Shown here: positions 43,922-55,959 of the stretch, piece after piece
Layout of the letters: every line of letters starts with the position of its first letter
Position numbering within the stretch: position 1 is the stretch's first letter
Assembly (NCBI RefSeq): GCF_004664715.2
Contig: NC_051074.1
Span: forward strand, 20,108,558-20,172,557
Reading direction: 5' to 3'
DNA from: Peromyscus leucopus
Lineage: Eukaryota > Chordata > Mammalia > Rodentia > Cricetidae
Length of the DNA stretch: 64,000 nt
Made by a program: the position numbers and the translations under genes
Notes under the pieces: model-generated
Database searches by the model: none
Seen by the model: the letters and a program-made list of their open reading frames with translations, nothing else
Told to the model about the DNA's origin: nothing

Positions 43922-45592
43922 GTATTATGTTGGGTGGCAGTGAGGCCTTGAGAATAGAGATTCAAACCCAGAAGCTGCCATTCTGGTGCTTTGTGATTCT
44001 GTTTTCCTTCTGATCCCGGGTGTCCGTGTTTCAGAAAGACAGTTGTTAAGAGAATTAGAAATCCTGTACACCGCTTGACAAGTCCTCAATAGCATTAGCT
44101 GTGAATGTTAGCTGTTTTCATGTATCATCAGCTTGCGGTTACTTTTCTAAGAAATTGAATGTTTAAGGCAGAAAGAATGCAAGAGTTCTGAATTAGCTCT
44201 ATGACAAACTGTAGACACAGCTCAAACTGTTCTTGGGGCCGCTATTCTCTCGTCTGTTAATGAAGGTTTTAGATGAATCATCTTCTACCTGATTCCCCAG
44301 GAGACTCTGGCTTCCAGCAACCAGAGCAAAACAATCTCAGCCCCTTTCTGAGGATTTTCTATGGAACGAAGACAAGTTTCCCCAGGAGCATCCTTTGACA
44401 GGTTCAGACTTCAAGACTATATGAGATTCATGCTTGCAAAAGAAAAGTGTGTATTTCTTGAACATAAGAACAGTCCTCAGGACCCTCTTATAATTGGGCC
44501 CAAGAGGCAATGAGGACATGTTGTCCCAATCTGCGGCCACCTCCAAATTCCTCCCCGCCTACAATGTGCACTTCCTGGGTCGCCGGACAAGGACCTCTAC
44601 CTTGCCATGCTTCACCCTCTAGTGCTTGTCCTAATAATGTTCTGCCCTTCTCTCTGATCCAATCCTTTGCTCTTTTCCATATCCACCAAACATTGACCCT
44701 GAGCATTTCCCAGTGTTCCTCCAAAGCCCCAGATGGTACCTCTCCATCCTCAACGTCTTCGGACAGTTCTCTTTCTGCCTCTGCAGAAGGCCCTTACAAA
44801 TCCACTTGTTCCTCAGCCTTCTTGGAAGGCTGCTCCCCTCTACAGCTTTCTGTGGAGTTTGGGATTAGAAGGTAAAGTCCATAGCCCCTCTGCCTTCCGC
44901 CTATGGTCTTTTGTAAAGAAAATCTTCCATCTCCAGAAGTTCCTGGCAGTTAGCCGCAGTCCTCACCCGCAGCGCCATTCAGCAACTGACCATGTTGGCA
45001 ATTAGCTCAGGACATCCTGCTCTAGCCTGGCTATCCCTGCCACTATTCTGGAGACTCTTGTGTGCAGTGTGGCCGGCCTGCCAGCCTCTCAGCTCCACGG
45101 TCACACGGCTCTCTGACGAACACATCATGTGCTGTTTTATGACCTGAAGTTTTATCTGGAGACCCAGAACCTTCCCAAATCTATAACCACGCAACCCCAT
45201 GCCACAATCACAATTCATTTTTTACATGTTCAGTTACTTTATCTGTAAATGATCACCCACCTTATCAAAACAGTCCATCCTCGGACTCACCTACTTTTTA
45301 GGCAGGTGTGCTCCTGCCGTTATCCCCCTCCCAGTCAAGCAGAGGTTCAGCAGCCTGTAGTTTCAATTATTCTTTGGCTAAAATCCTTAAATTCTTTTTG
45401 GTACGCTCGCCAGACAAAAATCTCAATCCCGAAGCAGGCTCCTGCCTACATGCTCTGCCTGTTCTTGACCTGCCACAATCCCAGGAAAATAAATTATACC
45501 GCTGGACAAATGGCGATCAGTAGGAATTCATGACGTCTGTCAGTCAGGATAGAGGAGGTAGTGAGCGCTGCATCAACAGATACAGAGTTGTA
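43922..45592. other. Unique sequence, nothing recognised
   Basis: No gene or repeat assigned. The 44510-44875 plus frame (121 codons, Ser/Pro-rich) overlaps 44488-44724 on minus and lacks a known domain. C/T-rich text around 44600-44800 may be an old L2, not supported. Confidence 0.4.
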
Positions 45593-45598
45593 TCGAGA

Positions 45599-46027
45599 AT
45601 CTTAGAAGGTCTTATTAATAAAAATCAAACCTGAAGCTAGGTATTGGGGTGAATGCTGGAAGATCAGAGAAGCAGAACAAGCCACAGCTAACCTCACCTT
45701 GCCAATTCCTCAACTGATCTGTTTCCTCAGATTGGATGCCTCTCAGCTGAACTGTGCTGCTCAAAAGCCTAAAAGCTTAACCAGCTCTAGTTCCTGGTCC
45801 TCACACCTTATATACCTTTCTGCTTCCTGCCATCACTTCCTGGGATTAAAGCAGTGTGGCTTTAAACTCAGAGATCCGTATGGATCTCTGCCTCCCAAGT
45901 GATAAGATTAAAGGTGTGTGTGCTACCATTTTCTGGCCTCTATGTCTGTCTAGTGGCTGTTCTGTTCTCTAACCCCAGATAAATTTAATAGGGCACACAA
46001 TATATTGGGGAACACAATATCACCACA
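45599..46027 (-). mobile_element. B1-bearing ERVK-type solo LTR, perfect 6-bp duplication
   Basis: Flanked by CAGAGT (45593-45598 and 46028-46033). On minus it starts TGTGGTGATATTGTGTTCCC and ends ..AATAAGACC..GATACA. A B1-like module, GTGTGCTACC..TTAAAGG.. and CTCAGAGATCC, lies at about 45850-45940 in the same orientation relative to the LTR as in the 47824 copy. Solo: no internal region adjoins. Confidence 0.9.
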
Positions 46028-46033
46028 CAGAGT

Positions 46034-46341
46034 GACCGATGCAATAAGCAAAAATAGCACCAAGTACAAAGGCTTGATAGAGTGCAAGTTCATTTCTTTC
46101 TCATGCTGTATGTTCAGAATTAGGGTCTCTTGACTTCAGTCATGCTGGGGCTCTGGCCATTAGAGGCTCCATCTCAGCTGAAGATCGACAGCCATAGCAG
46201 TAAGTCTTCCATTTATCTTTCACTGGTCAAAGGAATTCAGGAAGCCTTATCTGAGTCCAAAGACTGGAAAAGTGTAACCTTATTACCAACCAGAAGTGAG
46301 GACCAAGTATAGCCAGTGACTGCTGTAGTCATCAACTTCAG
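46034..46341. other. Unique sequence, nothing recognised
   Basis: No gene or repeat recognised between the LTR and the B1. Confidence 0.4.
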
Positions 46342-46354
46342 GAATTCCTGGGAT

Positions 46355-46356
<2 letters not shown>

Positions 46357-46389
<33 letters not shown>

Positions 46390-46535
46390 GTTTTTCGAGA
46401 CAGGGTTTCTCTACGTAGCTTTGCGCCTTTCCTGGAGCTCACTTGGTAGCCCAGGCTGGCCTCGAACTCACAGAGATCCGCCTGGCTCTGCCTCCAGAGT
46501 GCTGGGATTAAAGGCGTGCGCCACCACCGCCAGGC
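46357..46535 (-). mobile_element. Young B1 SINE with 15-bp target duplication
   Basis: Reversed full-length B1 with a 32-base T tail, GGTTTTTCGAGACAGGG, TAGCTTTGCGCCTTTCCTGG and GCGTGCGCCACCACCGCCAGG. GAATTCCTGGGATTC lies on both sides (46342-46356, 46536-46550). The long pure tail and near-consensus body mark it as among the youngest elements here. Confidence 0.97.
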
Positions 46536-46569
46536 GAATTCCTGGGATTCTTAATGCATTTCTGTATTA

Positions 46570-46697
46570 AGGCTTCCTCCCTCTTCCCCTCCTCCCTCCT
46601 TGTCTCCTCCCCTCTTCTCTCCTCCCTCCTCTTTTTCTCCTCTCTCTTCCTTTCCCCTCTCCTCCTCTTCCTCTCTCTCCACTACCCTCTCCAACTC
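46570..46697. repeat. Polypyrimidine tract
   Basis: About 128 bases of C and T with CTCCTCCC/TCTC units, a few interruptions (TTGTC, ACTACC). Mirror of the purine tract at 42009. Confidence 0.93.
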
Positions 46698-47823
46698 TTC
46701 CAAATGACTCACATTTGCCAGAGTTGGAAAGCAACGAAACTGTCCCCAGGACAGTGGCTGTGGGAATACACCCTCTGCTTGCCTCATCTGCACCACTGAG
46801 ACGGGACTATCTGCCAACATGTGACTGCTTGGGAAGCATGAAAAATAACAGAGACTATATCTGAAAGGGTAAGCATCATATCCACAGGCACAAATACATG
46901 AAATTACAAGTAGATTATGTTATCTATTATTTCAGATCACCTAACACATAAAACTCAGCAGAATGGAGATGTTAACATCTTAGTGGGCTAGAATTTAAGC
47001 TTTGAGTACAAACAATTTTTCTCTTTTGAATATTCACTTACATAGTCTCAGTGCCTATAATAGTGAACACATAGTAGTTACTCTGCAAATGTTTGCCTAT
47101 TAGATAAGGTTTTATTGGGGTTTTTTTTGTAGCATACATGGAACAATTTATAAGATTACTATTGTGGGATATGAAATGCTTTTATATTCAGTTCAGTGCT
47201 AGGCACAATTACCTGATTCCATATAGAATAATGTTTTTTTCTTGTTTATTCACTATGAAATAAAGAATGTATGTTGGGGAGTGTAGGGTGCTGGTTACTA
47301 CAAAGAAATAAGACCCAAAGTCCTACAAAATGACGTTCTGGAGCTGTGTTAGTCACTGAACTTTTCGTATTCTAAATGCTGTTTTATATGAGTTTTGTAA
47401 ATGCATAATAAAGTATTATCATTATTATGGACTTAAAATGTATCATCCAACATATGGCAAATTTCAAAAAATATTTTCATTAAATATACAGAGAGGAAAA
47501 GAAAGACTAAGCTGATGCATCACATAATGTATGGTATGATAACAAGAAATGCTAACAATTTATCTCCTTAAATATAATTTGAGTATGACTCGGTATTTTG
47601 TCAACAAATTATTAGCCTTTAGTTTTTATTTTATGCAACATAGTTCATATCTTTATTTTATTACAAAGCAGTAGTGTGTATGAATGGACATACAGCTATT
47701 CTCGTGACTACATGTGCACCACTTACTGATTTTGATCTTGAAAGCTAACTACTTTTTTGTTATTAATTTTGAAAACATAAGCAACTCTAGGAATTCTTTG
47801 ACCTTGTGAACTTAGGGGGAAGA
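46698..47823. other. AT-rich unique sequence with MIR/L2 3' end
   Basis: At 47045-47110 AGTGCCTATAATAGTGAACA, CATAGTAGTTACTCTGCAAA matches the shared MIR/L2 tail (GCCTGGCACATAGTAGGTGC..). No gene recognised. Confidence 0.45.
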
Positions 47824-48307
47824 TGTGGTGATATTGTGTCCCCCAATGTGCACCCTAATAAACTTATCTGGGGTCAGAGAACAGAACAGCCCCTAGATAG
47901 ACATAGAGGCCAGAAAATGGTGGCACACACACCTTTAATCCTATCACTTGGGAGGCAGAGATTCATCCAGATCTCTGTGAGTTCAAGGCCACACTGGAGA
48001 CGGCCAGGCAAGGTAACGTATACCATTAATCCCAGGAAGTGATGGCAGGAAGCAGAAAGATATATAAGGCATGAGGACCAGGAACTAGAGCTGGTTAAGC
48101 TTTTAGGCTTTTAGTAACAGTTCAGCTGAGATCCATTTAGATGCAGACTCAGTGGCTTCTAGTTTGAGGAAACAGGATCGGCTGAGAAGTTGGCGAGGTA
48201 AGGTTAGCTGTGTGGCTTATTCTGTCTCTCTGATCTTTCAGAATTTACCCCAATAGCTGGCACTGATTTTTTTTTAATTAATATGACCATTTAAAATTCG
48301 TGTTACA
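47824..48307 (+). mobile_element. B1-bearing ERVK-type solo LTR, perfect 6-bp duplication
   Basis: From TGTGGTGATATTGTG to AATTCGTGTTACA, flanked by GGAAGA (47818-47823, 48308-48313). AATAAA lies early, at 47857-47862. A B1-like module (47909-47998, TGGTGGCACACACACCTTTA, CTCTGTGAGTTCAAGGCC) is followed by a second truncated B1-like start (48004-48040). No flanking internal sequence: solo LTR. Confidence 0.92.
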
Positions 48308-48314
48308 GGAAGAC

Positions 48315-48317
<3 letters not shown>

Positions 48318-48345
<28 letters not shown>
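48318..48345. repeat. Poly(T) run
   Basis: 28 consecutive T bases just beyond the LTR and its duplication. No SINE or L1 body is recognisable to its right, so origin is unknown. Confidence 0.95.
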
Positions 48346-49578
48346 AGCCCTTTCTGCAAAACATTCTTTGTATATTATGGTTGCGCTTAGAGTAGCCATT
48401 TAAAGTTCTTTGTCAAGTGACCATCAGAAATGAGCAGCTCTCTGGCAAACTGCACAGAGCAGCAACAGTTAGGACACTGCCTGTATTTGTGCAACATACG
48501 ACAAATAAACAGGGTGGATTGTGCTACCGTGACTTCTGCAGGCTCAGGTTCTCAGTGGACCACCATGACCAGGAAGCAGCGAGATGCCTCTTTGTGCCTC
48601 CTGAGGGCAGCATGTAATACCGCTCTTGACCGGGCTCTCTTCATCGAAAGCGGTTGCCTCAGTCCCTCACCTTCGCCTGAGGGGGTTTCTGGCTTCTGCT
48701 CTCACAGGCAAAATCCAACTAAGCTGTTAATGGGCACTTGATGTGTTTCCCTTCAACAAGTCAAAACATGTTTGAGTCTCTGCTATGTGCAAATGATAGG
48801 CTAGGCTCTAGAGCAAAGACAGAACTAAGAAGCCGGCTCTGTTCCAGGACTGCTAGCTGCAGAATTAGACAGCGCACAGTTTTAGATTTGTAAACACTTA
48901 GCCAAAAGTAACACATAATTAATGAGAAGGTCCTGGGAGACGGTGAGTGTACAGCACTCACAGACACACGGCATCATGGACAGAAGAACAGGCTGCTGAC
49001 TTTGAGGTTCCTGTCATTCTGATTGGCACAATGTGTTAACAAATTTGAGGCCAAATTTGGAATCCTAAGCATTCACATAAGAATACAAATTCTCAGTTTC
49101 TGCAGAAAATCCACACCTGGCTCTGTCAGCCCCTCATTCCTGGCACACTCTCAAGGCACTGAGTGCTGCCCCGCCTGCTGGAAGTTTGCCACACTGCTGA
49201 CCCGTCTTTCTTTATTCCTGACATCGAAGGAGAGTCTTGGTGATTATTTACCAACATGTTTGGAAAGCAACAGAGAATTTTTTGTGTGTGTGATGGCTTT
49301 ATCAACAGAAGGAAAGGGAATGTCCAAAGGACCACCGGTTGTGGGAAGAATAGGTGAGAGCATATTTTAGCATACTCTTGAAGAAATGAAAATGATTCAC
49401 TGTGTTTACTGTTTGCTATTAGACTATTAGACCAGTTGCTTCTCATCTTCAAGCATCTGAATTTCAGGATCCTTGTTTAGGAGGTAGTAAGTATAAAAGG
49501 CAAGATGGGAAGGAAAAATAAAGAGGAAGAAATGGAGGAGAGGTAGAAATTTAAAACAGGATGGGGGTGATAGCTCCT
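48346..49578. other. Unique sequence, weak ancient repeat
   Basis: 48765-48960 (GAGTCTCTGCTATGTGC, GATAGGCTAGGCTCTAGAG) has the flavour of an ancient mammalian repeat, but no family is assigned. Frames at 48417-48741 and 49023-49370 are not supported as genes. Confidence 0.4.
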
Positions 49579-49884
49579 GAGAGATCAGATGAGGGCTTAC
49601 CCAGCAGGGCTGCATAAGAGGATGACTGGACCATGGGCCTGGGTACCAGGTGTTTGGAAGGGTCTACACTTGGCTGTATCTAGCAAGGGGGAGGTCTTTT
49701 GTCCGCTCCGTGGCATTGTTATAAAAAGCCCTTTTGAATAAAGTTCTGGGCTGGTAGATAAGGATCCAGGCCCTCCCAAGGCTGTCCTGTGTTTCTGTTT
49801 CTCTCCCCTCTGTCCCTCTGTCTAAATCTCTTATCCCTCACTCCTCAAGAGTACCCAGGTAAAGGTGGGGGCTGGTCCCCGACA
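49579..49884 (+). mobile_element. ERVK-type LTR, relative of 9726-10092
   Basis: Shares CAGGTGTTTGGAAGGGTCTA, CACTTGGCTGT, GAGGTCTTTTG and TATAAAAA (49720-49727), with AATAAA at 49737-49742, and ends GGGGCTGGTCCCCGACA. The 5' edge is uncertain; GCTCCT before and ACTCCT after are a 5-of-6 match for a duplication. Confidence 0.72.
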
Positions 49885-50499
49885 ACTCCTAGATACAAGA
49901 AGAGGTCCTCCCATCCAAGCTGAGGCTGCAGGACACACACCACTCCATGCTCCCTACCCCTTAGATGGCTCCATCCCATGGAAATCACTGACCACTTTCA
50001 TTTACTCTCTAGCTCGACCACAGATAAGGCTGGCATGCAGCAACACTCAGTAGTAGAGGAAAGCATTGGCAGGGTCATTAATTAAATCATGGGTAAAGTT
50101 TTCCTTTCTTAGTTGATTTCAGGGCTGTAGGTGAGCGTCAGGGAGGGACACTAAGACAGCAGATGTGGTGCCATGGAATCCCAGTGTTTCATGGAGTTTC
50201 TATGTGTTTCTGAGGCCTGTTTGGACATGGCCTTGTCTCTGCTCCTCTAATGTGACTGCACAGTACTGTGCCTGTGGCCACGTGTATGGCAGCAGATTAC
50301 CCCTAGCTCCAGACGGCAGCTCAGTCTACGTGGTTGCTGGATAGCCCACATCCCATCACTCAGCCTCTCCAGGAGTCCAATAGTATCGCAGGTGTTCCTT
50401 CAAAGGATTACCATGGAAGGAAGCATCATTTTGTTCCTAACAAACAAAGATCGGCACATAACTCTCTACTCCATTCCCCGCCCTAGAGGCTTAATTCAG
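49885..50499. other. Unique sequence, nothing recognised
   Basis: No gene or repeat recognised. Confidence 0.4.
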
Positions 50500-53000
50500 C
50501 CTTTACAGCAACAATAAGTGGTCTTTATAAATTGTACAGGACAAGGAAGCATTTGCCAGATCGAGAGTGCTAAAGATGAGAGCCCAGAGGACATTGATTT
50601 ACAGTCATTGAGATGTATCTGGGAGCTTCAGTGGCATGATCAATTAGCACGTGGTACTTACATGACAGTGAAGGCAGAGTCGTATCTATGTAAACTGATG
50701 TTAAGTTTACAAAAATCTATTGTTCTCTTCCAGAACCCATCTTTCTTCTGCACATGACAAACGGGTGACATTTCTGCAGATGTGACAGGAATTTCCATCC
50801 TTGGTATGTCTCAGTTTTAGGTGATTATAATAATCTCTAATATCTCCCTCAAGATTGTAAAATGGTTATGACTTTTGTAGAAAAGGAGCAGTTCTAAGGG
50901 CCTCTTCTTGATCCCTCCCATCACAATATCCCTCTCCTCAAGGGCTATAATTAGGGTTCTGCCAGTTGCCAAATAAGTTTTTGGAAGTTGGGGAAACAAC
51001 CATAAGGCACTCGGTGCTCTGGAAGATAGCCTCGCCCATGCACAACCTATTACTGACGACTTGTGTCCAAAGAGAGCTAGTAGATCCTAAAGTGTGGGGT
51101 TCTCTAAGGAGTAAACATTTTAGAACCAATGTCCAGAGACCTAAGAGTGATCTGATATTTTCCTTTTGCCATGACAGAACAATTTTGATAAATGAATATG
51201 TTTCCTTTGAGGGAAATCTAGGAGAAGATTTTGCAGTACATTCTAGTTGCATTCTCATGGGTCCTTCCTTAAGAGGCTATGGTCTCTTTGCTTTTAGAAG
51301 ACCCCATGGTCTGACCCACTATAGAGAACTGATGAGATTCAAACTCCACTAAGGCTACTTAAGTGAGACATCTGTGCATTAGACTTTTTATTTTTTTAAA
51401 TGTGAATCAATTACTACTATAATTTTGGTAGAAGAGAACTGTGATTGAAGAAATGTCCCTGAAAAAGATAAAACAGAGATCACAGCTTTGGCCCCTTATC
51501 CAGTACAATAACCTTAGCCACCTTATCTCTGGTGGCCGAGTGCTGTCACCTGGCCTCTGAGGCTCCTACTAGCACATCCAAATAGTATGATTTTGCAAAA
51601 ATTATCCCTGATCCACAGAAAGACATCACTGATGTCTTCCTGGACACTAACATATTTCTCAACGCTTCTTGTAAGGAGTGGAGTGGATAACCAATTCACT
51701 TCTGACTGAAACACATTAACATCTTTGCCTTCTGAATTATTTTAGTTTTGCTTGTAAATCAATTTAATTTAATAAAGGCTACTATTGGGTCCCGGTTTTT
51801 AGTTAGCCAGTCAAGCAAACAATTCTAGAGAATTGTCTCAGACATTCAAACGGAATGTTGAATCTAATCTATGGCAGCTGCATCCACATTGACATAGTTG
51901 GCCATATCTGTATTCTGCATCTTCTTGTTGAACTTAAAACCATCACGTTGCATCCCACAAATGCTTCCCAGGGTTCTAACAATAATACACATCTTGCAGT
52001 TCTTCAGTGTATACACTGTAGCCTCCTAGATGAAATCTTGTACCCCAGGGTCTACTGATCTCTAACTTTAGCTATGGGACTAAGAGCAATGAGAAATGGT
52101 AAGGACACATGACTATAACTGTGTCAGGGTCTTAAGCAAGAGGAGGCTGATTTTTAAAAAGGGGAAGGAGAAAGCTTAGTGGGACTTAGAAGTTTGTGAT
52201 TCTCAGAATGATTGGAATCCACCCAAATGTCCTCATTCCAAATTTTGCTCTTTCCCAATCAATGCCCTATCTTTTACGTAAGAGACCTGGCAAGTCTGTG
52301 AATTCCATTTGGGTTATAATTATCCAACCTACAGGATGGAAAAAAATTATACATTAGCCATATGGCTACAAGAGACATTTTTAGGGCAGTCCTGGAAGTC
52401 TACCCATCACTGAAACTTGAGCCGAGATTTTGAAATTGTAACCTTTTGCTTGGAGGCAGGTGGCCCACTCTGTAGTCCTTGCAGTCCTGCTCATTTCATC
52501 TCTAAATCTTATTGTAATACTTAAAAGTCTGGTAAAGGCTATCCATAATTAACCCTTCACTCCAGAAAGCTACAGGTAATTAGCTACAGGGCTCTAATAT
52601 ACAGGTATCCCATTTTTCACTGGTTTTAACTGCTGCTCAGTCTAAGTCAGTTAACTGAACCCCAGATGTGTATCTTGGGGTTGCTATCGATTCGAACTAC
52701 TTCTGAAACCAGACTATGACAGAGTCAGAGTTCTCCCAGGAAAGGGCTTGCCTTTCTAGGGTGAGTCAGGAAAGGCTGATTAAATACAAAGAGAATTAAG
52801 CTCGGAAGACTACTGGGAGGACCTGGGTAGCCCAGAATCAAGGAAGAAATGTTACCAGCTCTGAGTAAATCTGGAAGTCCAGGAACTACAGTAAGTTACT
52901 AGTAAGGGCTTAAAGAAGCAAAATAAGCAATTCACAAGAGCTCACCCACAAAGAACATAAAACTTCATGTTTCCAATAAAGCCAGGCAACTACCCGCTAC
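50500..53000 (-). mobile_element. Possible MaLR/ERVL internal sequence (unverified)
   Basis: This 2.5-kb block lacks any SINE or L1. Minus-strand text around 51500-51720 (TGGATCAGGGATAATTTTTG, CATCAGTGATGTC) resembles, from memory, internal regions of rodent MaLR elements. No flanking LTR pair was found. Overlapping open frames at 50938-51258 (minus, 106 codons) and 50966-51352 (plus, 128 codons) have no domain I recognise. It could equally be ordinary unique DNA. Confidence 0.25.
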
Positions 53001-53637
53001 AGCTGAGGAAGAGAAATGGCTTATCCTATTTTTTTTTTTTTTTTTGCCTCCCAAATATCATGCAAGGTTCCTTGTTCTAGCAGAATCTAAATGAGGCCAC
53101 ATGGTGATTTAAACAATGTATTCTGTGGGCCTCCAGACACTAGCATATAAGGGGAGGTTTGGATGGGTAGAAACTATATAGGATGTTGACAGGCAATACT
53201 TGCCACTGTATATAACAATCAGATTTCCAAAGGTATTTTAAAATCTGGTGACCAAAATAATCTACGAATAAGCATTCAACTTTTTTTTTAATCTTGCCTT
53301 TCCAATAAGCCAAGGTTTGTAGTGTTCTCATAATTTTCTTTTTTCTTCTCTTATCTGAATCAATTGTATCTTGAGATTTTACGAGGAGAATAAATAGGTA
53401 AACAATAAATACAGAAGGATCAAGACGTCTTGAGCAGGGACTAGGAAGAGAGGTTTAAGAGGCTGGCAAGAAAGGCACATGAGTCCTGTGCTTAAGCAAG
53501 AGACATCTGGATGAACGAAGAACAGGACTTTCAGAACTGTGCTCTCAGCAATGTGTTTACAACGATTCTGAAGAAAAACAGAGACTCTTAGACACTTTGC
53601 ACTCTGGTTGCTGCATTTGTTTATAGATTGCTTAGGC

Positions 53638-53760
53638 AGAGGTTCTCCAAGTACAGTCCACACATTCCTGGGAGCTCCTGAGGGACCTACTACAGCTGTT
53701 CTGAGAAGCCCAGATTATATTTAAACCGCATGAGGACACTGTTTGTCATTTTCACAGCCA
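53638..53760 (+). mobile_element. hAT-Charlie-like remnant
   Basis: AGAGGTTCTCCAAGTACAGT, GGAGCTCCTGAGGGACC and ATATTTAAACCGCATGAGG, GTTTGTCATTTTCAC follow the common non-autonomous Charlie order (GGTTCTCAAAGTGTGG..CCCTGAGAC..ATTTGCCTTTTCAC). Confidence 0.4.
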
Positions 53761-54589
53761 TTATCTTCTGACTGGTGCACAAGATCAGGGGTTGGGCGGG
53801 GTAGGGGTGTAACCCTGCTGGCTGCGGGATAAGAACCAGAGCACCAGCAGCAAGTTAAGCCCGTGTGTTCTCCACCGCACACATGAAAACAAGACGGCTT
53901 TCACTTAATGGCATCCTTAATGACAGAGCAAACATATTCTGTTCCGTTTTAGTCCTTGAGGACACAGCATCTTAATAATCTATGTAGCAAAATGTTACTT
54001 CTGCATGCTACAGTGTGGCTCTGTCTCCACAACTGAATTTTGAACTGGCCTGACCTACATTTTTCACAGAACACCATTTCCACTGGCAAGAACAATTACC
54101 AACAAACTGTTTTAATTCTGACTTGGACAGTTGGTACCAATGTCTCCAAATTAACAAAATGTAGCTAAGCGCTTGAAGGAAAAGTATCTGAACTACATGT
54201 CACCAATAATAAAATCTATGCTATCAAGTAAAAATGAATATTTATATCCCTCACAGAGCCCAGGCCTTACACTGCTCCCTGGCCTGTAGATCCTGATACC
54301 ACACATGAGCCAGGAAGTTTATGTCCACAATCTGGATTCCACCCAGTGGAAAACAGAAAGAGAGGGTCTAGGCTGAGACTACTTTATTTAAGGGATGTCA
54401 CTCTGCTCATGATCTCTAGAAATAGTCATATGACCACCTACCTAGAAGGTAGGCTGAGAAATATTTTCAAAGTGGAAAATTATGTGCTTGGATAGATATC
54501 CATCATTATCAAAAGAGGGACACATGGAAAAGCTAACTATCCATTCTTACGCAGCTAGAATACCTATCCACGTGTGTTCAGTGATTAGG

Positions 54590-54685
54590 ATAGTGGCCTG
54601 CTAATTCATAGATGCTCAGGGCCTAGCATCCGTCTGTGTGAGGAATGCTATCAACAAGTATCTACTTGTGGAATGAATGAAAAGG
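54590..54685 (+). mobile_element. MIR/L2 3' end
   Basis: CAGGGCCTAGCATCCGTCTG, then ATCAACAAGTATCTACTTGT, GGAATGAATGAAAAGG follows GCCTAGCACAGTGCC..TTGTTGAATGAATGAA. Confidence 0.45.
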
Positions 54686-54969
54686 ATACAGAAGGCCATC
54701 GGAGGGCATTCAGTCAACCAGTCTTTTACAGAGAGGAGAAAGTTTGGCACAAATAGGTATTTTTGTTTCATTTCTTTAATTCTGTCTCAATATCTCAGAA
54801 TTTTACCATTAAGGTCTATTTTTTTAAAAAAAATGATAGAAATGAATAATTCATTATTATAATGTGCAATTATAATCTTACGATAAATTCACTAATCTGT
54901 TATCTCTTGTCCCACTCTTCCTTTTCAAGTGCATCTATTTGGAGAAGTGGGATTTCTTTACTTTTTTTA

Positions 54970-54988
54970 AAGATTAATTTTATTTTTA

Positions 54989-55019
<31 letters not shown>

Positions 55020-55130
55020 TGTTGTGCATGGGGATATGCATGTGTGTTTTTGAGTACCCCATAGAGACCAAAAGAGGGAGTTGAATCCCCTGGGGTTGGA
55101 TTACAAGCATTTGTGAACAATGGGACAGGA
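54970..55130 (-). mobile_element. B2 SINE, truncated, with TG tract
   Basis: AAGATTAATTTTATTTTTAA, a (TG)13 run (54993-55018), GAGTACCCCATAGAGACC, AAAAGAGGGAGTTGAATCCC, CTGGGGTTGGATTACAAGC follows the reversed B2 tail and body; the tRNA-like head is missing, replaced by the minisatellite. Confidence 0.7.
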
Positions 55131-55133
55131 GTG

Positions 55134-55187
55134 CCGGAAGCTGAGCACCGGAAGCTGGGCACCGGAAGCTGGGCACCGGAAGCTGAT
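55134..55187. repeat. 14-bp minisatellite, four copies, ETS-like cores
   Basis: CCGGAAG occurs at 55134, 55148, 55162 and 55176, an exact 14-base period; unit CCGGAAGCTGGGCA with one G/A variant. Confidence 0.93.
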
Positions 55188-55959
55188 CATGGCTTTGATG
55201 GATGTACCCTTAACCCCCGCTCCCCAGCTGTGTCTTTAGCCCTGGGAATGCCGTGGTGGAGTACTCAGGAGGAGACAAAGCAAAGAAGCCAGAGCCCTAC
55301 TTATAACCCCAGAGCAAGTATTTCCAGGAACTAGATAGGTACAAAGTGTGAGTTCAGTAGGCAAGAGGAGAGTGCCATTCAGAGCCGGGCACAGCCCTGG
55401 GAGGGTAAGGCTTGTTGAAAACAAGTGGACACCGGGCAGCTCCGAGGGATGAGAAAGCAACAAAGGGTCCTCAGGCGAGCTGATATCAAAACAGCTATTT
55501 CCCATGTTTCCCAGGGTGGGGCCCGCGTCACATGCTTTCCCGTGTCCCCATTCAGAGACAAATAAGTTGTACAGAATCTCCCAGGGCTTCGGGGTCTGTA
55601 AAAGTTCAGTGCAGTTTCCTGGCTTTGTAGTTGTTTAATCAAGGTAAGCAAGAGGTTATAGACTCAACCACTTTGTGATTAAGATTAACGTGCTTGGAAT
55701 GTTAACTCTTGCCTTCACGGGCAACTGAGGATGCAACGTTGAGCATTAAAAACCCTCTAAATTAAATCTGCCCGCTTGATGACCCCGGGACAAACAAACG
55801 TGGCTCCTTCAGTCCACTGCTCTTGTTAATCCACTCCCAAGGACTGAACATCCCTGGTTGGCACTGGTGTCTCTGTCTCTAAAAGATGAGAAAGCATCAC
55901 TAACTTTAGTAGGCTCTAGTGACAGAATTCATAAATATGCTTTTTTGTTGTTGTATGCA
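55188..55959. other. Unique sequence, nothing recognised
   Basis: No gene or repeat recognised; frames 55236-55651 on minus lack known domains. Confidence 0.4.

Larger units (their letters stand above)
53001..54969. other. Mostly unique sequence with two ancient remnants
   Basis: T-runs at 53028 and 53281. A hAT-Charlie-like piece lies at 53638-53760 and a MIR/L2 end at 54590-54685. No gene recognised. Confidence 0.4.

Noticed and set aside
44510..45005. Ser/Pro-rich frames as a gene, or as L2
   Set aside because: C/T-rich sequence gives such frames; the L2 match is too weak to list.
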